Notes: generated from the letters alone by a model not told the origin. A DNA stretch of 64,000 nucleotides from Ambrosia x helenae (GCA_030844895.1 CM061226.1:118654574-118718573); one strand, 5' to 3'; positions 35,026 through 46,248 are shown, counted from the stretch's first letter. Program-made: numbers and translations.

Positions 35026-38000
35026 CTAATCTTGGTAATGCACGCATTCCAACTCCATTGCACACTCTTCTTCGGGTTGGAATGTTTCATAAAACACTTT
35101 CAAACGATGGCCGTTCACCTTAAACGTTTTTCCTGTTTGTTCACTTGTTATTTCTACTGCACCATGAGGATAAACGTTAGTAACCACAAACGGTCCGACC
35201 CATCGTGACCGTAATTTGCCAGGAAATAATTTAAGTCTAGATGAAAATAACAATACCTTCTGGCCCACACTGAAAGTTTTTCGTGTGTTTACCTTATCAT
35301 GGAAAGCTTTAGTCTTTTCTTTATAAATCCGGGAATTTTCGTAAGCATCGTTACGAATTTCTTCTAGCTCTTGAATTTGTAGCTTACGATAAATTCCCGC
35401 TTCGTCAATTTTCAAGTTGAACTGCTTCACGGCCCAATAAGCTTTGTGTTCCAGTTCAACAGGAAGATGGCAAGCTTTTCCAAAGACCAGGCGAAACGGC
35501 GACATACCTATCGGTGTTTTGTAGGCAGTGCGATATGCCCACAATGCATCATCCAAGCGTAAACTCCAGTCCTTACGGTTTGGGTTAACCGTCTTTTCAA
35601 GGATCGATTTGATTTCTCGATTTGATATCTCTGCTTGACCATTCGTCTGGGGATGGTATGCTGTCGAAACTCGATGCGCAACACCATATTTCTTGAAAAG
35701 TGCTTCAATGGTTCTATTGCAGAAATGTGATCCTCTGTCGCTTATGAATGCTCTTGGTGTACCGAACCTGCTAAAAATATTAGCCTTCACAAAATCTGAA
35801 ACAACTTTAGCATCGTTAGTTCTCGTGGCTTTTGCCTCCACCCATTTGGAGACATAGTCCACGGCCAAAAGAATATAAACATTACCAAACGACGATGGGA
35901 ACGGACCCATAAAATCAATGCCCCATACGTCAAAAATTTCACACACTAAAATGGGTTGGAGGGGCATTTGATCCTTAGACCTCAAGTTACCGGTTTTCTG
36001 GCACCTTTCACAAGATTTGCAAAACATGTATGAATCAAGAAATATCGTTGGCCAAAAGAAACCGGATTCGAGTATCTTGTGTGCTGTTCGTTTTGGACCA
36101 AAATGTCCTCCACAAGCTTGTGAATGACAAAAATCTAAAATTGAAGGTACCTCACTTTTGTCGACACACCTTCTTATGACTTGATCGGCACAGATTTTCC
36201 AAAGGTATGGATCGTCCCAAACATATCGCCTTGCTTCCTTCTTGATTTTATCCTTCTGAGCACGTGAAAGATCGAAAGGAAGAGTGTGCGTCACCAAGTA
36301 ATTGACGATGTCCGCATACCAAGGAGTCGTCACTTCAGTAGCGAATAGCTGTTCATCCGGAAATGAATCGTTCAAAGGCATCGGATCCTCATTGTTGATA
36401 ATCCTACTCAGATGGTCTGCTACTAAGTTATGCTTCCCACTTTTATCTCTAATTTCCAAATCGAATTCTTGGAGTAAAAGCACCCACCGAATCAATCTCG
36501 GTTTTGCATCCTTCTTTGTCATGAGATATCTCAAAGCTGCATGATCAGAATAAACAATTACTTTAGTACCCAATAAGTATTGTCTAAATTTCTCTAAGGC
36601 AAAAACAATAGCTAAGAGCTCCTTTTCTGTAGTCGAGTAATTGCTTTGAGCATGGTCCAATGTCCTCGAAGCATAGTAGATCACATGTGGTACTCGATCC
36701 TTCCTTTGACCCAACACCGCCCCTACTGCATGATTGCTTGCATCGCACATGATCTCGAATGGTAACTCCCAATCAGGCGGTTGGATTATGGGAGCGGTAA
36801 CTAGCAAGTCTTTCAAGGTGTCAAAGGCTTTCTTGCATGCTTCGGAGAAGTTGAATTCAACATCTTTCTGTAAAAGCTCACACATTGGTCTTGCTATCTT
36901 TGAAAAATCTTTGATAAATCTTCGGTAAAAACCTGCATGACCAAGAAAAGAACGTACCTCGCGGACAGAGTTAGGATAAGGTAAAGATTTAATAATGTCT
37001 ATCTTTGCCTTGTCAACTTCCAAACCTTTTGCAGAAACAACATGCCCCAGAATGAGACCTTGATCAACCATAAAATGACATTTTTCATAATTCAAAACAA
37101 GGTTGGTCTCAATGCATCTTTTCAAAATCTTTGTCAAATTTGTTAAACATTCTTTGAAAGAGTTTCCATAAACAGTAAAATCGTCCATAAAAACTTCAAT
37201 GATCTCTTCAACATATTCTGAAAAAATGCTTACCATGCACCTTTGGAATGTGGCGGGAGCATTGCAAAGCCCAAAAGGCATCCGCCTATATGCAAACGTT
37301 CCAAAGGGGCACGTAAACGTGGTTTTCTCTTGATCTTCCGGTGCGACGGGTATTTGGTGAAAACCGGAGTACCCGTCCAAGCAACAATAATGGGTCTTTC
37401 CCGCTAACCTCTCTAACATTTGGTCAATGAATGGTAGCGGGAAATGGTCCTTTCGGGTCGAGGCATTAAGCCTTCTATAATCTATGCACACTCTCCACCC
37501 GTTTTGTACACGGGTGGGGACCAACTCACCTTGTTCATTTTCAGTGACAGTAATACCTGATTTCTTTGGCACTACCTGTACGGGGCTCACCCACTTGCTA
37601 TCAGATATTGGGTAGATCATACCTGCATTCAACAACTTGAGAATCTCCTTTTTCACAACTTCCATCATAGGAGGATTTAACCTTCTTTGTGCTTCCCTTG
37701 TTGGCTTGTAATCTTCCTCCATAAGGATTTTATGCATGCAGAGTGTTGGACTCAAACCTTTGATGTCGGCTATAGTCCATCCTATTGCTTCCTTATAGTG
37801 CTTCAAAGTCTCAACCAACTCACTTTCTTGCTCATTTGACAACTTGTTGGATATAATCACCGGTAAAGTTTCCTTCTCCCCAAGGTATGCATACTTTAAG
37901 TGTTCGGGGAGAGCTTTCAGCTCCAAGTCCGGTGCCTGCAAAATAGATGGAAGAAGCTTTTGGTTAGTAATTGGTAGTTGTATTTTTGGAGCTTCGTACC

Positions 38001-40500
38001 TGGCTTTCCCTTGTGCATCCATAAAAGTCACAAGTTCCATAAGATCCTCCCCAAGCTTGAACTTTTCAGTAAGCTCTTTTGCTGTAATTTCATCAATGCT
38101 TCTGTTTAAGACTAATGCTAAAACATCATGGTTAGATAACTCAAAACAATCATCAGATAAGGGTTCAATAACATCTAACCAATTTAAAGATGAAACATCA
38201 CTTGGGTAACGCATAGCATCATAGATATTAAAATTGATAACTTCTCCATCAAACTCCATTGATAGGGTACCACTATAAACATCAATTTTTGTTTTAGCAG
38301 TTTTCAAAAATGGTCTCCCTAACAAAATGGAACTTGAACTTGGAGTGTCATCATCCTCCATATCCAACACATAAAAATCAGCAGGAAATACCAATTCATT
38401 CACTTGAACCAAAACATCCTCTAATACACCTTTTGGGTATACTAAGGATCGATCGGCTAACTGAATTACTACCCCGGTCCTTTTTAATGGTCCTACATTT
38501 AATGTTTTGAAAATAGAATTTGGTAGGACATTAATAGAGGCTCCAAGGTCGAGCATGGCTCGTGGTATAGTTAGATTCCCCAATTTGCAAGGAACCGTGA
38601 AAACACCCGGGTCCTTGCACTTTTGAGGTAATCTTTTTTGTAAAACCGCTGAAATATTTTCACCAACCTTAACAGTTTCATTACCTTTCAGCTTCTTCTT
38701 TGATGTGCAAAGCTCTTTCAAGAACTTCGCATATCGTGGAACCTGTTTAATAGCATCAAGTAAAGGAATGTTTACCTCTACCTTTCGAAAGGTCTCCATG
38801 ATTTCTTGCTCTTCCCTTTGCTTTTGTGTGCTTCGCAGTCTAGAAGGGAATGGAGGAGGAGTAGTGAACTTTGCCTTCACTTCATCAGATTTGGGCATCT
38901 CATGCTTTTCATTGCCCTTTTTCTCAACAACAACTTCTTCCTCTTCCTCTTGCAATTCGGGAGCATCATAACTCTTTCCACTTCTCAAGGTGATGGCACA
39001 AGCATTGTGTTTGGGATTTGCTTCGGTTTGTGGGGGTAACTTGCCTTGAGATTCTATCTTGCTGACCGAGCTAGCGAGTTGTGCCATTTGTTGCTCCAAA
39101 TTCTTGATGCTGGATCTTGTCTCTTGTTGGAATGAGTGAGTACTAGTGGCTAAGCTCTTCACAATGTCTTCTAAAGATGGCCCTGAGCTTCCCGCTTGTT
39201 GTTGTGCAGGTGGTTGTTGCCTAGACTGATAGTTTTGCTGTTGTTGATTGCCTTGAGAGGACTGGCGTTGTTGAAATGGTGGCGGCCTCTGTTGATAACC
39301 CATATTGGAAGGATGTCCCCAATTTTGATTGCCTCGTGGTTGTTCATACTGTCTCAAATTCTGTCCCGAGTAACCAATTGCATTTGCATCTTCAACATCC
39401 TCTTGCAATGTAGGACACATATCCGTGGGGTGTCCATGTTGCAAGCATATCCCACAAGCTTTTGATTTTTGGTCAACTCCCTTCTCTTTGGTAAGTAGCA
39501 TCACAGCTTTTGTCAATTCAGCGATTTGGCTTTCAAGATGAGGAGTATTCACTTCTTTGACACCCCTTGGCGGATCAACATACCATTCTTCCTCATGTGC
39601 TGAATGCTTTGAGTCTTCAGCAATTGATGTGATTAGAGCTCGAATTTGAGTAGGAGTTTTATCAAGTAGAGCTCCTCCACTAGAGGCATTTATCAAACGC
39701 CTCTCCATCGGTGCCAACCCTTCACAGAAGTACTGAAGGAGTTGATGCTCAGATATGCCATGTTGTGGGCATCGAGCACAAAGCTTCTTGAACCTGTCCC
39801 AATAAGTGTGCAATGCTTCCCTTTTGATTTGCTTGATCCCGATGATCTCTTTACGGAGTATTGAAGCTTTGACTTCCGGGAAGTATTTGTCAAGGAACAG
39901 TGTTGCAAGTTCATTCCATGTGGTTATCGACCCCGGTGGCAGGTAATATAACCACTCTTTAGCTGAATCTTGAAGAGAGAAGGGGAATGCCCTTAGTTTG
40001 ATTTGGTCATCAGTAATGTCGTGTGGCTTCATACCTGAACACACAACATGAAACTCTTTAAGGAACTTGTGTGGGTCCTCATTCTCTAAGCCTCTGAAAA
40101 CGGGTAACAGATGGATCAACCCAGATTTCAGTTCAAAGTTTTCCATTGCAGGGTAGTTAATGCAAAGTGGTTGTTGTGGGACATCACGATTCGCCCACTG
40201 TCTAAGGGTTTGTTCAGCTGCCATTGTTGGTTCGGGTGAGTTTGGTTCTTGGTGGGTATGGGTGGGTGAGTGTGGTGGAGTAATGAGTGTTTGTGGATGT
40301 GAGAGAGATTCGGTTTCAGCTTCGGATTCACTTGACAAGAGTATGTCTTGCCAAATGTTAGTGATCGGAGGTGAAGTGATAGAGGTTGGGGAGCTTGCTA
40401 ACTTCTTTCGTTGTTTTGCTTGCTTCCTTAATCTCCTTGCAGTTTTCTCTATTTCCGGATCAACTTCAAGTGGTGTACCTGTACGAGAAGATCTTGGCAT
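35026..40500 (-). CDS. Athila gag-pol polyprotein (1,824 residues, uninterrupted)
   Basis: The start is taken at MPRSSRTG (40500), the first Met after the primer site; the open frame extends further up into the LTR, which would not be translated this way. Order: gag with Athila-type core (about residues 120-330; WANRDVP, LPVFRGLENEDPHKFL, WDRFKKLCARCP), one CCHC knuckle (CGICLQHGHPTDMC), a Gln-rich linker, protease with LDLGASINVLP (DLG in place of the usual DTG/DSG), reverse transcriptase with WRVCIDYRRLN, LDGYSGF and FMDDF, RNase H (CDASNHAVGAVL, TEKELLAI, YSDHAAL), then integrase with an H-x-H/C-x-x-C zinc region (CKSCERC) and the D-D-E core (WGIDFMGPF, FISDRGSHF, YHPQTNGQAE). The product would reverse-transcribe and integrate the element. 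All catalytic motifs that I can check by eye are present. Confidence 0.95.
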   Translation of the reverse strand: MPRSSRTGTPLEVDPEIEKTARRLRKQAKQRKKLASSPTSITSPPITNIWQDILLSSESEAETESLSHPQTLITPPHSPTHTHQEPNSPEPTMAAEQTLRQWANRDVPQQPLCINYPAMENFELKSGLIHLLPVFRGLENEDPHKFLKEFHVVCSGMKPHDITDDQIKLRAFPFSLQDSAKEWLYYLPPGSITTWNELATLFLDKYFPEVKASILRKEIIGIKQIKREALHTYWDRFKKLCARCPQHGISEHQLLQYFCEGLAPMERRLINASSGGALLDKTPTQIRALITSIAEDSKHSAHEEEWYVDPPRGVKEVNTPHLESQIAELTKAVMLLTKEKGVDQKSKACGICLQHGHPTDMCPTLQEDVEDANAIGYSGQNLRQYEQPRGNQNWGHPSNMGYQQRPPPFQQRQSSQGNQQQQNYQSRQQPPAQQQAGSSGPSLEDIVKSLATSTHSFQQETRSSIKNLEQQMAQLASSVSKIESQGKLPPQTEANPKHNACAITLRSGKSYDAPELQEEEEEVVVEKKGNEKHEMPKSDEVKAKFTTPPPFPSRLRSTQKQREEQEIMETFRKVEVNIPLLDAIKQVPRYAKFLKELCTSKKKLKGNETVKVGENISAVLQKRLPQKCKDPGVFTVPCKLGNLTIPRAMLDLGASINVLPNSIFKTLNVGPLKRTGVVIQLADRSLVYPKGVLEDVLVQVNELVFPADFYVLDMEDDDTPSSSSILLGRPFLKTAKTKIDVYSGTLSMEFDGEVINFNIYDAMRYPSDVSSLNWLDVIEPLSDDCFELSNHDVLALVLNRSIDEITAKELTEKFKLGEDLMELVTFMDAQGKARYEAPKIQLPITNQKLLPSILQAPDLELKALPEHLKYAYLGEKETLPVIISNKLSNEQESELVETLKHYKEAIGWTIADIKGLSPTLCMHKILMEEDYKPTREAQRRLNPPMMEVVKKEILKLLNAGMIYPISDSKWVSPVQVVPKKSGITVTENEQGELVPTRVQNGWRVCIDYRRLNASTRKDHFPLPFIDQMLERLAGKTHYCCLDGYSGFHQIPVAPEDQEKTTFTCPFGTFAYRRMPFGLCNAPATFQRCMVSIFSEYVEEIIEVFMDDFTVYGNSFKECLTNLTKILKRCIETNLVLNYEKCHFMVDQGLILGHVVSAKGLEVDKAKIDIIKSLPYPNSVREVRSFLGHAGFYRRFIKDFSKIARPMCELLQKDVEFNFSEACKKAFDTLKDLLVTAPIIQPPDWELPFEIMCDASNHAVGAVLGQRKDRVPHVIYYASRTLDHAQSNYSTTEKELLAIVFALEKFRQYLLGTKVIVYSDHAALRYLMTKKDAKPRLIRWVLLLQEFDLEIRDKSGKHNLVADHLSRIINNEDPMPLNDSFPDEQLFATEVTTPWYADIVNYLVTHTLPFDLSRAQKDKIKKEARRYVWDDPYLWKICADQVIRRCVDKSEVPSILDFCHSQACGGHFGPKRTAHKILESGFFWPTIFLDSYMFCKSCERCQKTGNLRSKDQMPLQPILVCEIFDVWGIDFMGPFPSSFGNVYILLAVDYVSKWVEAKATRTNDAKVVSDFVKANIFSRFGTPRAFISDRGSHFCNRTIEALFKKYGVAHRVSTAYHPQTNGQAEISNREIKSILEKTVNPNRKDWSLRLDDALWAYRTAYKTPIGMSPFRLVFGKACHLPVELEHKAYWAVKQFNLKIDEAGIYRKLQIQELEEIRNDAYENSRIYKEKTKAFHDKVNTRKTFSVGQKVLLFSSRLKLFPGKLRSRWVGPFVVTNVYPHGAVEITSEQTGKTFKVNGHRLKVFYETFQPEEECAMELECVHYQD

Positions 40501-40521
40501 GAAACAATTAGAATTGCCGTA

Positions 40522-40539
40522 TCCCCGGCAACGGCGCCA
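40522..40539 (-). other. Primer-binding site, tRNA-Asp type (Athila)
   Basis: Minus strand TGGCGCCGTTGCCGGGGA begins three bases inside the 5' LTR. It is the 18-nt site typical of Athila/Tat elements, complementary to the 3' end of tRNA-Asp. Confidence 0.9.
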
Positions 40540-40542
40540 ATT

Positions 40543-41912
40543 TGTTGGGTGTCGAATCCAGCAAATAAATAAAAATATTCTACTTAGTATAAGTGAAAGT
40601 AGAGTTCGTGTCCTCAGGGATACAGACCAAATGATTATACCAAAAGCGTTTTCGCACAAATACTACTATAAAAAAAAGGGGGGGGTTGGTGTATTTTAAG
40701 TTGATGAAAATAAAACTAAAATTAATAAAACAAGTGACACAAAAAAAAAAATGTTAATTAAATTGTGAAATAAATTCAAATATTAAAGCTAATTCCAACA
40801 CTAAGGCAGTTTCTTAATTTGACCCGGACTTATGATCATTAACAATTATGGTGCAATGATCCTTTAATTAAATGGTTTGTATCAATACTAGACGTCACGC
40901 CGTTCGGACATCCACTCTATCTAGAGTCTAACCAAACGCCGTTCGTTGATTAGAGCCAACCCGCTACTCCAAGCTCACGCCGTTCGGATCTTAGTGTGCG
41001 GGTTGCAATGATAGAAGTATCGATTACAATCAAACACTCACGCCGTTCGGAGTGCTCAATTATATTATTTAGTTCTATAACAAATTTAAATTCATAGACA
41101 AACCTAAACCGTTATTTGTTCCTTTTTATCAATTATATAAAACCGGTTAAAGTGTTATAAATTGATGAACACTATTAGAATGATTAACAAAGTAGCCAAT
41201 TTTATCAACCAACTAATATTTTACCTAAAGGTATTAAATCAAGAACCAACCAAACAAACCATTCAAAAATCGGATCTCATAAAAGTTTCACATAAATTTT
41301 CGAATCAAAATTAAGAAAACATACCAAAGTGCCGGAATTAAAAGGTTCTAGCCGGACATGGCGGCTAGTTCAATCAAAGCAAATACGATACTAAACATTA
41401 AAAAATAAAAATAAAAATAAAAATACTCTATTGTCTTTAATGCTCAAGAACCATCCAATGCCAAAGTGCTCTTTTTTTGATTCCTCTTGTGCACAGCTGC
41501 CGCACGAGATATGAATGAATTGATAATTAATTCCCTTTTCCTTGATGCTTTCCCTTTTTTTTTTTTTTTCGAAAAAATCCTTCCAACAAACTCTCAAAGT
41601 TTGTTATCATTATTTTCAATCATATGTTCAATTCAACCCCCTCTAGTTCTTGCCATTCTACTTGAGTCTAAACTTCTTTTCAACGTCCAACGAAATTCAA
41701 GTAAATTGCGACCTCGCCTCGTCAATGCTCGCCCTTTGCCTCTTTCAACTCTCCACACCTACAAAATCAACCAAAAACAAACCAAAGTAGATTCCACCCA
41801 CCAAAATATGCATTTCACGAAAGATGATGCAATATATACAACCTAAATGCATAAAAACGCTAAACTAGCTACTAAAAAGATGATAAAAATATGCCTAAAA
41901 ATGCAACTAACA
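40543..41912 (-). repeat. Athila LTR, 5' in element orientation
   Basis: 1,370 bp, TGTTGGGTGTCG to CAACTAACA, nearly identical to 29681-31053. The visible differences are in the G-run near 40678 and neighbouring A-runs. It should hold the element promoter; the ACGCCGTTCG repeats (about 40897-41046) lie toward its downstream half. Confidence 0.95.
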
Positions 41913-41923
41913 AGGGCTATCTG

Positions 41924-43111
41924 TTAAGTAGCTGGGGGGTCTTGATCTCGGTTCAATTTAGGGCATCGGTTACGGAAGTGATTTGGGTCTCCACATTCAT
42001 AGCATTGACCATAGTTGTATTGATTAAGGTTAGCAGCTTGAGCAGGGTTGGTGGGTTGGTTGGCATTTGGATTTGGGGTCTCACGACAAGTGTTGACCAG
42101 ATGGCCATACCTTCCACAATTGGTGCACAAGCGACACGCTGAAGCAGTGGGATGATGTCGGTTGCACGTATTACATAAAGGATGGTTTCCTGTATAAGGT
42201 TTCTTCTTAGAAGCTTGTGGAGTGAGGCTTGCATCAGGATCCCTGGTCTTACGTTTCTGGTTCTCAGTGGTTATTGCGGCTACAATACTTGTTTTATTGC
42301 CTTTTCGAACTAAGGTTCCGTTCTTTACGTGATTATCAGTTAAGGTAGCTGCTAAACGTTTGGCTTCCTCCAAGGTGGCAGGATTCCTTCCCCACACCGT
42401 ATCCTGGATTTGCATGGGCAGACCACCGATGTACTTCTCGATGGCTACCGACAGGGGAGTGACTTTGTGGGGTAACAATAAGCTAAGCTCGTGAAAGCGG
42501 GTGTTGTAGGCAAGGTTTTCCCCACTATCTTGAGCTAAGGTGTGGAACTCATCTTCAAGCTTCTTAACTTCATTGCGAGGACAAAACTCTTCCTTCATGA
42601 CCTCCTTGACTTGGTCCCATGTCATAGCAAGAGCAACTTCGGTCCCACGAGTACGCTTTTCTTCATTCCACCAAGTGAGTGCTCGTTTATGGAGTACACT
42701 CATGGCGTACCGAACCTTGAAGTTGTCGGGGCACTCACTGTTGATGAAGGTATTCTCAATACCCTCAAACCATTGGAGGAGTCCTGTAGCTCCTTCTTCA
42801 CCACTAAACTTTGGAGGGTTACAAGAGTTGAAATGCTTAAGGGTGCAGGCTTGGGGTCCATTTCCATTGCCATTGCCGTTCCCGTTCCCGTTGTTGTGAC
42901 CATTCCCGTTGCCGTTCATTTGGATGACCTGAGCGAGTAAATTGGGAACCAGAGTTGCGATTTGCTGCGCCATTTGTTGAGAAATGATCGCAGCCAATTG
43001 AGCATCGATACCATTGTTGTTGTGGTTAGGAACTTGGTCATGGTTATGGTTGTCACCACCTTCTTCGTGGTTTTCACCATTGCTGTTGCGAGTGCTGCGA
43101 CGTGGAGGCAT
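41924..43111 (-). CDS. Gag polyprotein of TR-GAG unit 2 (395 residues)
   Basis: Almost identical to the gag at 24936. It has the same MPPRRSTRN start, (NG)n run, gag domain and two CCHC knuckles. The frame continues past the second knuckle with RDQDPPAT before a TAA, which is probably the ancestral end. The Athila insertion lies seven bases to the left of the stop region, so gag is intact while the 3' part of the unit is displaced. Confidence 0.9.
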   Translation of the reverse strand: MPPRRSTRNSNGENHEEGGDNHNHDQVPNHNNNGIDAQLAAIISQQMAQQIATLVPNLLAQVIQMNGNGNGHNNGNGNGNGNGNGPQACTLKHFNSCNPPKFSGEEGATGLLQWFEGIENTFINSECPDNFKVRYAMSVLHKRALTWWNEEKRTRGTEVALAMTWDQVKEVMKEEFCPRNEVKKLEDEFHTLAQDSGENLAYNTRFHELSLLLPHKVTPLSVAIEKYIGGLPMQIQDTVWGRNPATLEEAKRLAATLTDNHVKNGTLVRKGNKTSIVAAITTENQKRKTRDPDASLTPQASKKKPYTGNHPLCNTCNRHHPTASACRLCTNCGRYGHLVNTCRETPNPNANQPTNPAQAANLNQYNYGQCYECGDPNHFRNRCPKLNRDQDPPAT

Positions 43112-43620
43112 GATATGTAATAGACACAATGAAATTAATGAGATTATATAAGGAATGTAATCATTTATTCATTAATTAAAACGAATAAACGAAAACTTTG
43201 ACTTATCAAAGATTCTAAATTCTAATAACATATGAAGACGTGCTTTAGCCTATAAGTGAACACTCATCCCGAGAATTCCCAGGTAGGCATCCGGGTCCCT
43301 CGTCTGATTGGGATATATGCGCAATGCCAGCCTAGACAGAAGACTCAGAATACAGGCGTTCACCCTTCCAGATTGCACGTGTTCGTTATTAAAATCCAGA
43401 ACTTCGACGAGATCTCAAGGTGGTTCAGGTTAAACCTGAGGATTTTGCCTTATTAGTCTAAGAGTGATTCTAGTGATGTAGAGCATCTTCTTGTAAGGAT
43501 GATAGTAGGGATAAGAAGTAGGAGGAAGATAGAGATTAACAAGTGAAGAAGCAAGTACTGGTTAAATCCTATGGTTATAGACTAGATTATTTTTCTAATA
43601 ACCTAATTCCCTATAACCAT

Positions 43621-43633
43621 GGCTCTGATACCA
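43621..43633 (-). other. Primer-binding site, tRNA-iMet (TR-GAG unit 2)
   Basis: Minus strand TGGTATCAGAGCC, three bases inside LTR copy 3. Confidence 0.9.
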
Positions 43634-43636
43634 ATC

Positions 43637-46089
43637 TGTAATACCCCAACGATGGCGGAAACATCGGGGTACCACGTATTGATGATTGTTCAGTAGCTCA
43701 TGGAGAATAATAAGTTTCATTAATTGATTTAAATAAATTACATACAATTGTTCTACAAGAATTCGTACATCAAATTGAATAAACTATGCACATATCTTCA
43801 AGCAATTCTTCAAGCAAGTAGGACCTGAAACATGTTAAGTTGAAAATGTTTGGGTCAACAAAAGTTGGTGAGAATTACATAGGTTTTTGAGAAATAGTTG
43901 ATAACAATAGTTTGTACAACACTCAGGGTTGTATGATGATAGAGTATGATACCGACGTGTAGCAATGCGTCTATGTACAACCAAACCTTGTGTCGACTGA
44001 TGACTAACTCGCAAGTTAGTTAAATGTTATTACTGTTATCGATCATCCCTGAGTCTATGCGGGGGATGGGTTTGTCAGACCTATAGCGCTATAATCTAAA
44101 CAGGCGGCTTGATCAATGTTAATGATTGTACTGTGTCTTTTTGTTACAGTCAAGTGATAGAATGAGTAAATGATAGTGTAATTGAATCACAAGTTTCAAC
44201 AATGTAAGAATGAATAAATGATAGTGTATAAAATGTTTAAACATGTTTCACCCCAAAATGTAAAACAGAAAAAGGGGCTATGTAAACTCACCTTGGTAAA
44301 ATGTTATCCCTTGAAAAATAGTGTGTTGCCCAAATATGTCAAGTATCACCCTATAAGGTAATAAATATGTCTAAGTCTATCAAGTCTATAGATGTATAAG
44401 TTCCTAGGGCTTCGAATTGGGGATAATTGCTTGTTTGATTAATATGGAAATTGTTTAGTAAATGAGGGAATATTAGTAAATAAATACCCAAAAATCTTTT
44501 TATGAAATTTAAATTTAGGATGATCACAATAACGTGTTTGAAGTACAAAAATAATTTTTATAAAATTATTTTCTTTAAAATAGATTTTTAAATCTATTTA
44601 TTACAAATTGCCAAAATTTAACTTTAATTTTCAAAAATACAAAAATTAAAGAATTATTATATTAAAAATCATATTTCTGTTCTAAATATTTAAAAATAAA
44701 TTGTATAAAATTTTGGTGCAAAAATAATAAAAATTGGATTTATTATGATTTAATTACGATTAAAACTAACAAAAATTGATTAAAAATATAAAATAAATGA
44801 TTTTTTCTGAATTAAAAATTATTTCAGTAAAGTTTAACATTGTATAAACATGGAATAATTTTTGTAAAATTTAATAAAGTTGTTTTGATATTTTAATGGA
44901 TTTTTATAAATATAATAGTATAAAATTGATTTAATTATTATAAATATTAAATCAATTATTTTTAGAAAACTAAAAATTGTAAATAAATCCTTTAACTCAG
45001 ATTTGAAAAATTTAATTTTTTTTAGAATTTATATAAAGGTTTTGATATTAAAAAGGAATTTAGAAGATTTAAATGTAATATATGTATTTTATTGGTTTTG
45101 TTTAAAAAAAACATGAAAATGAGTGGAAAAAGGGCGTCCCAAGCAGGAATCGAACCCGGGTAGTCATGGTTACAAGCAACAGACACAACCACTTGGCCTA
45201 GGCCTGTGGTTGTGTTTATTCTTGTTTGTTTTAAAATAAATACAGTATGATAAATTGTGATTATCCCCATTTCAAAACTTCGAACCCTAGATCCTACAAT
45301 CAAACAACCCACGCATTAAGAACACGATTAATGTTAGGGTTTTTGTTGTTTGATTGCCGACTAACAAAACCCACAAAAATAATTGGACTCACAGTGATGA
45401 TTCGTGTACGATTGAGTGGTCAACCCAAAAAGTCAACTGTTTGATCGTATGATGATGCACAGACAGAATTGAGGAAGATTGAGGTTTGAGAAAAGATTGT
45501 GAGCGAGTTGTGAAGGTTCGTAGGTGATCAATTTATAGTGAGGATCAGTGGGTTGGTTAATTGGAAAGTTTGACAATGTATTAAAGTCAAAACGCGTAAT
45601 ATCAATCAATTCAGTCAATTTGATTGCAATTGTTCGTGTAAATGATGATCATTAGGCCGGCAATCATGGTCCATTCCATCTTAAAAGAAATCACGAGTCA
45701 TTGTGATTAGATTTGGTCAACAACAAAAAAAAAAAGAAAGAAAAGAAGAAAAAAAAAATAATTAAACCATCTGCTGCTGTTGCTGCACGTCGAAGAGAGA
45801 AGGGAGAGAAGCATAAGTGTATTTATATAACACGCGTGGAAAATAAACAATAATCACGTATGGCCCAGCTGGTTCGTGCTTGTGTGTGTGTGTGTAGAGA
45901 CGCCGGTTCGAGACCCGGCAAGGTTTCTTTTTTTTTTCTTTTGTTTTTGATAGAGCAGTAAGGATGGGAGGGGAGTAGTGGGCCTGGTTTGTGGGCTTCT
46001 GTATGGGGTTTGGGCTCAGATTTATAAGGGTTTGGGCTGGGATGGTTTGGGTAAACAATCACAATTCAAATTATCTAGTAGATGTTAAA

Positions 46090-46140
<51 letters not shown>

Positions 46141-46243
46141 AATCTTTGTTTATAAATATATATATATATATAAATAATGATAAAATTAGTCGTTTAAATC
46201 CAAATTATTGGTAACGTATCATTATTAAATGCGTAATGTTACA
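43637..46243 (-). repeat. TR-GAG LTR copy 3 (outer 5' LTR in element orientation)
   Basis: 2,607 bp ending AATGTTACA next to the outer TSD copy ATAGC (46244-46248). Its first bases are TGTAATACCCCAACGATGG, with a C-to-T change and one base lost compared with copies 1 and 2. It has the longest (ATT)n tract of the three (about 46092-46139). Confidence 0.95.
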
Positions 46244-46248
46244 ATAGC

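Larger units (their letters stand above)
29681..41912 (-). mobile_element. Athila-type Ty3/gypsy retrotransposon, apparently intact
   Basis: A 12,232-bp element with the 5-bp TSD AGGGC (29676-29680 and 41913-41917), LTRs of 1,373 and 1,370 bp, a tRNA-Asp-type primer site, one long gag-pol frame and a downstream env-like frame, all leftward. It lies in the internal region of TR-GAG unit 2, left of gag. Athila-type elements are a Ty3/gypsy lineage of plants known for the extra frame after pol and tRNA-Asp priming. The LTRs differ almost only in homopolymer length and all frames are open, so insertion is recent and the copy may still be competent. Confidence 0.95.
14203..46243 (-). mobile_element. 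TR-GAG (gag-only) LTR retrotransposon array with two nested insertions
   Basis: The whole 32,041-bp block is flanked by the 5-bp duplication ATAGC (14198-14202 and 46244-46248) and splits the reverse transcriptase frame between GCTAT and the following codon. It starts TGTAACACCCC and ends ATGTTACA. Three LTRs of about 2.6 kb (14203-14216 plus 21846-24439; 26625-29214; 43637-46243) separate two internal regions, each with a tRNA-iMet primer site, a gag frame and a polypurine tract but no protease, reverse transcriptase or integrase. This fits the TR-GAG class of non-autonomous elements, which need enzymes from an autonomous relative. A third LTR with one outer TSD is best explained by unequal recombination between LTRs. 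Confidence 0.85.

Noticed and set aside
40128..40699. Athila gag-pol beginning at the Met inside the LTR (40659)
   Set aside because: The frame is open there by chance and crosses the primer site; the Met at 40500 after the primer site is the plausible start.
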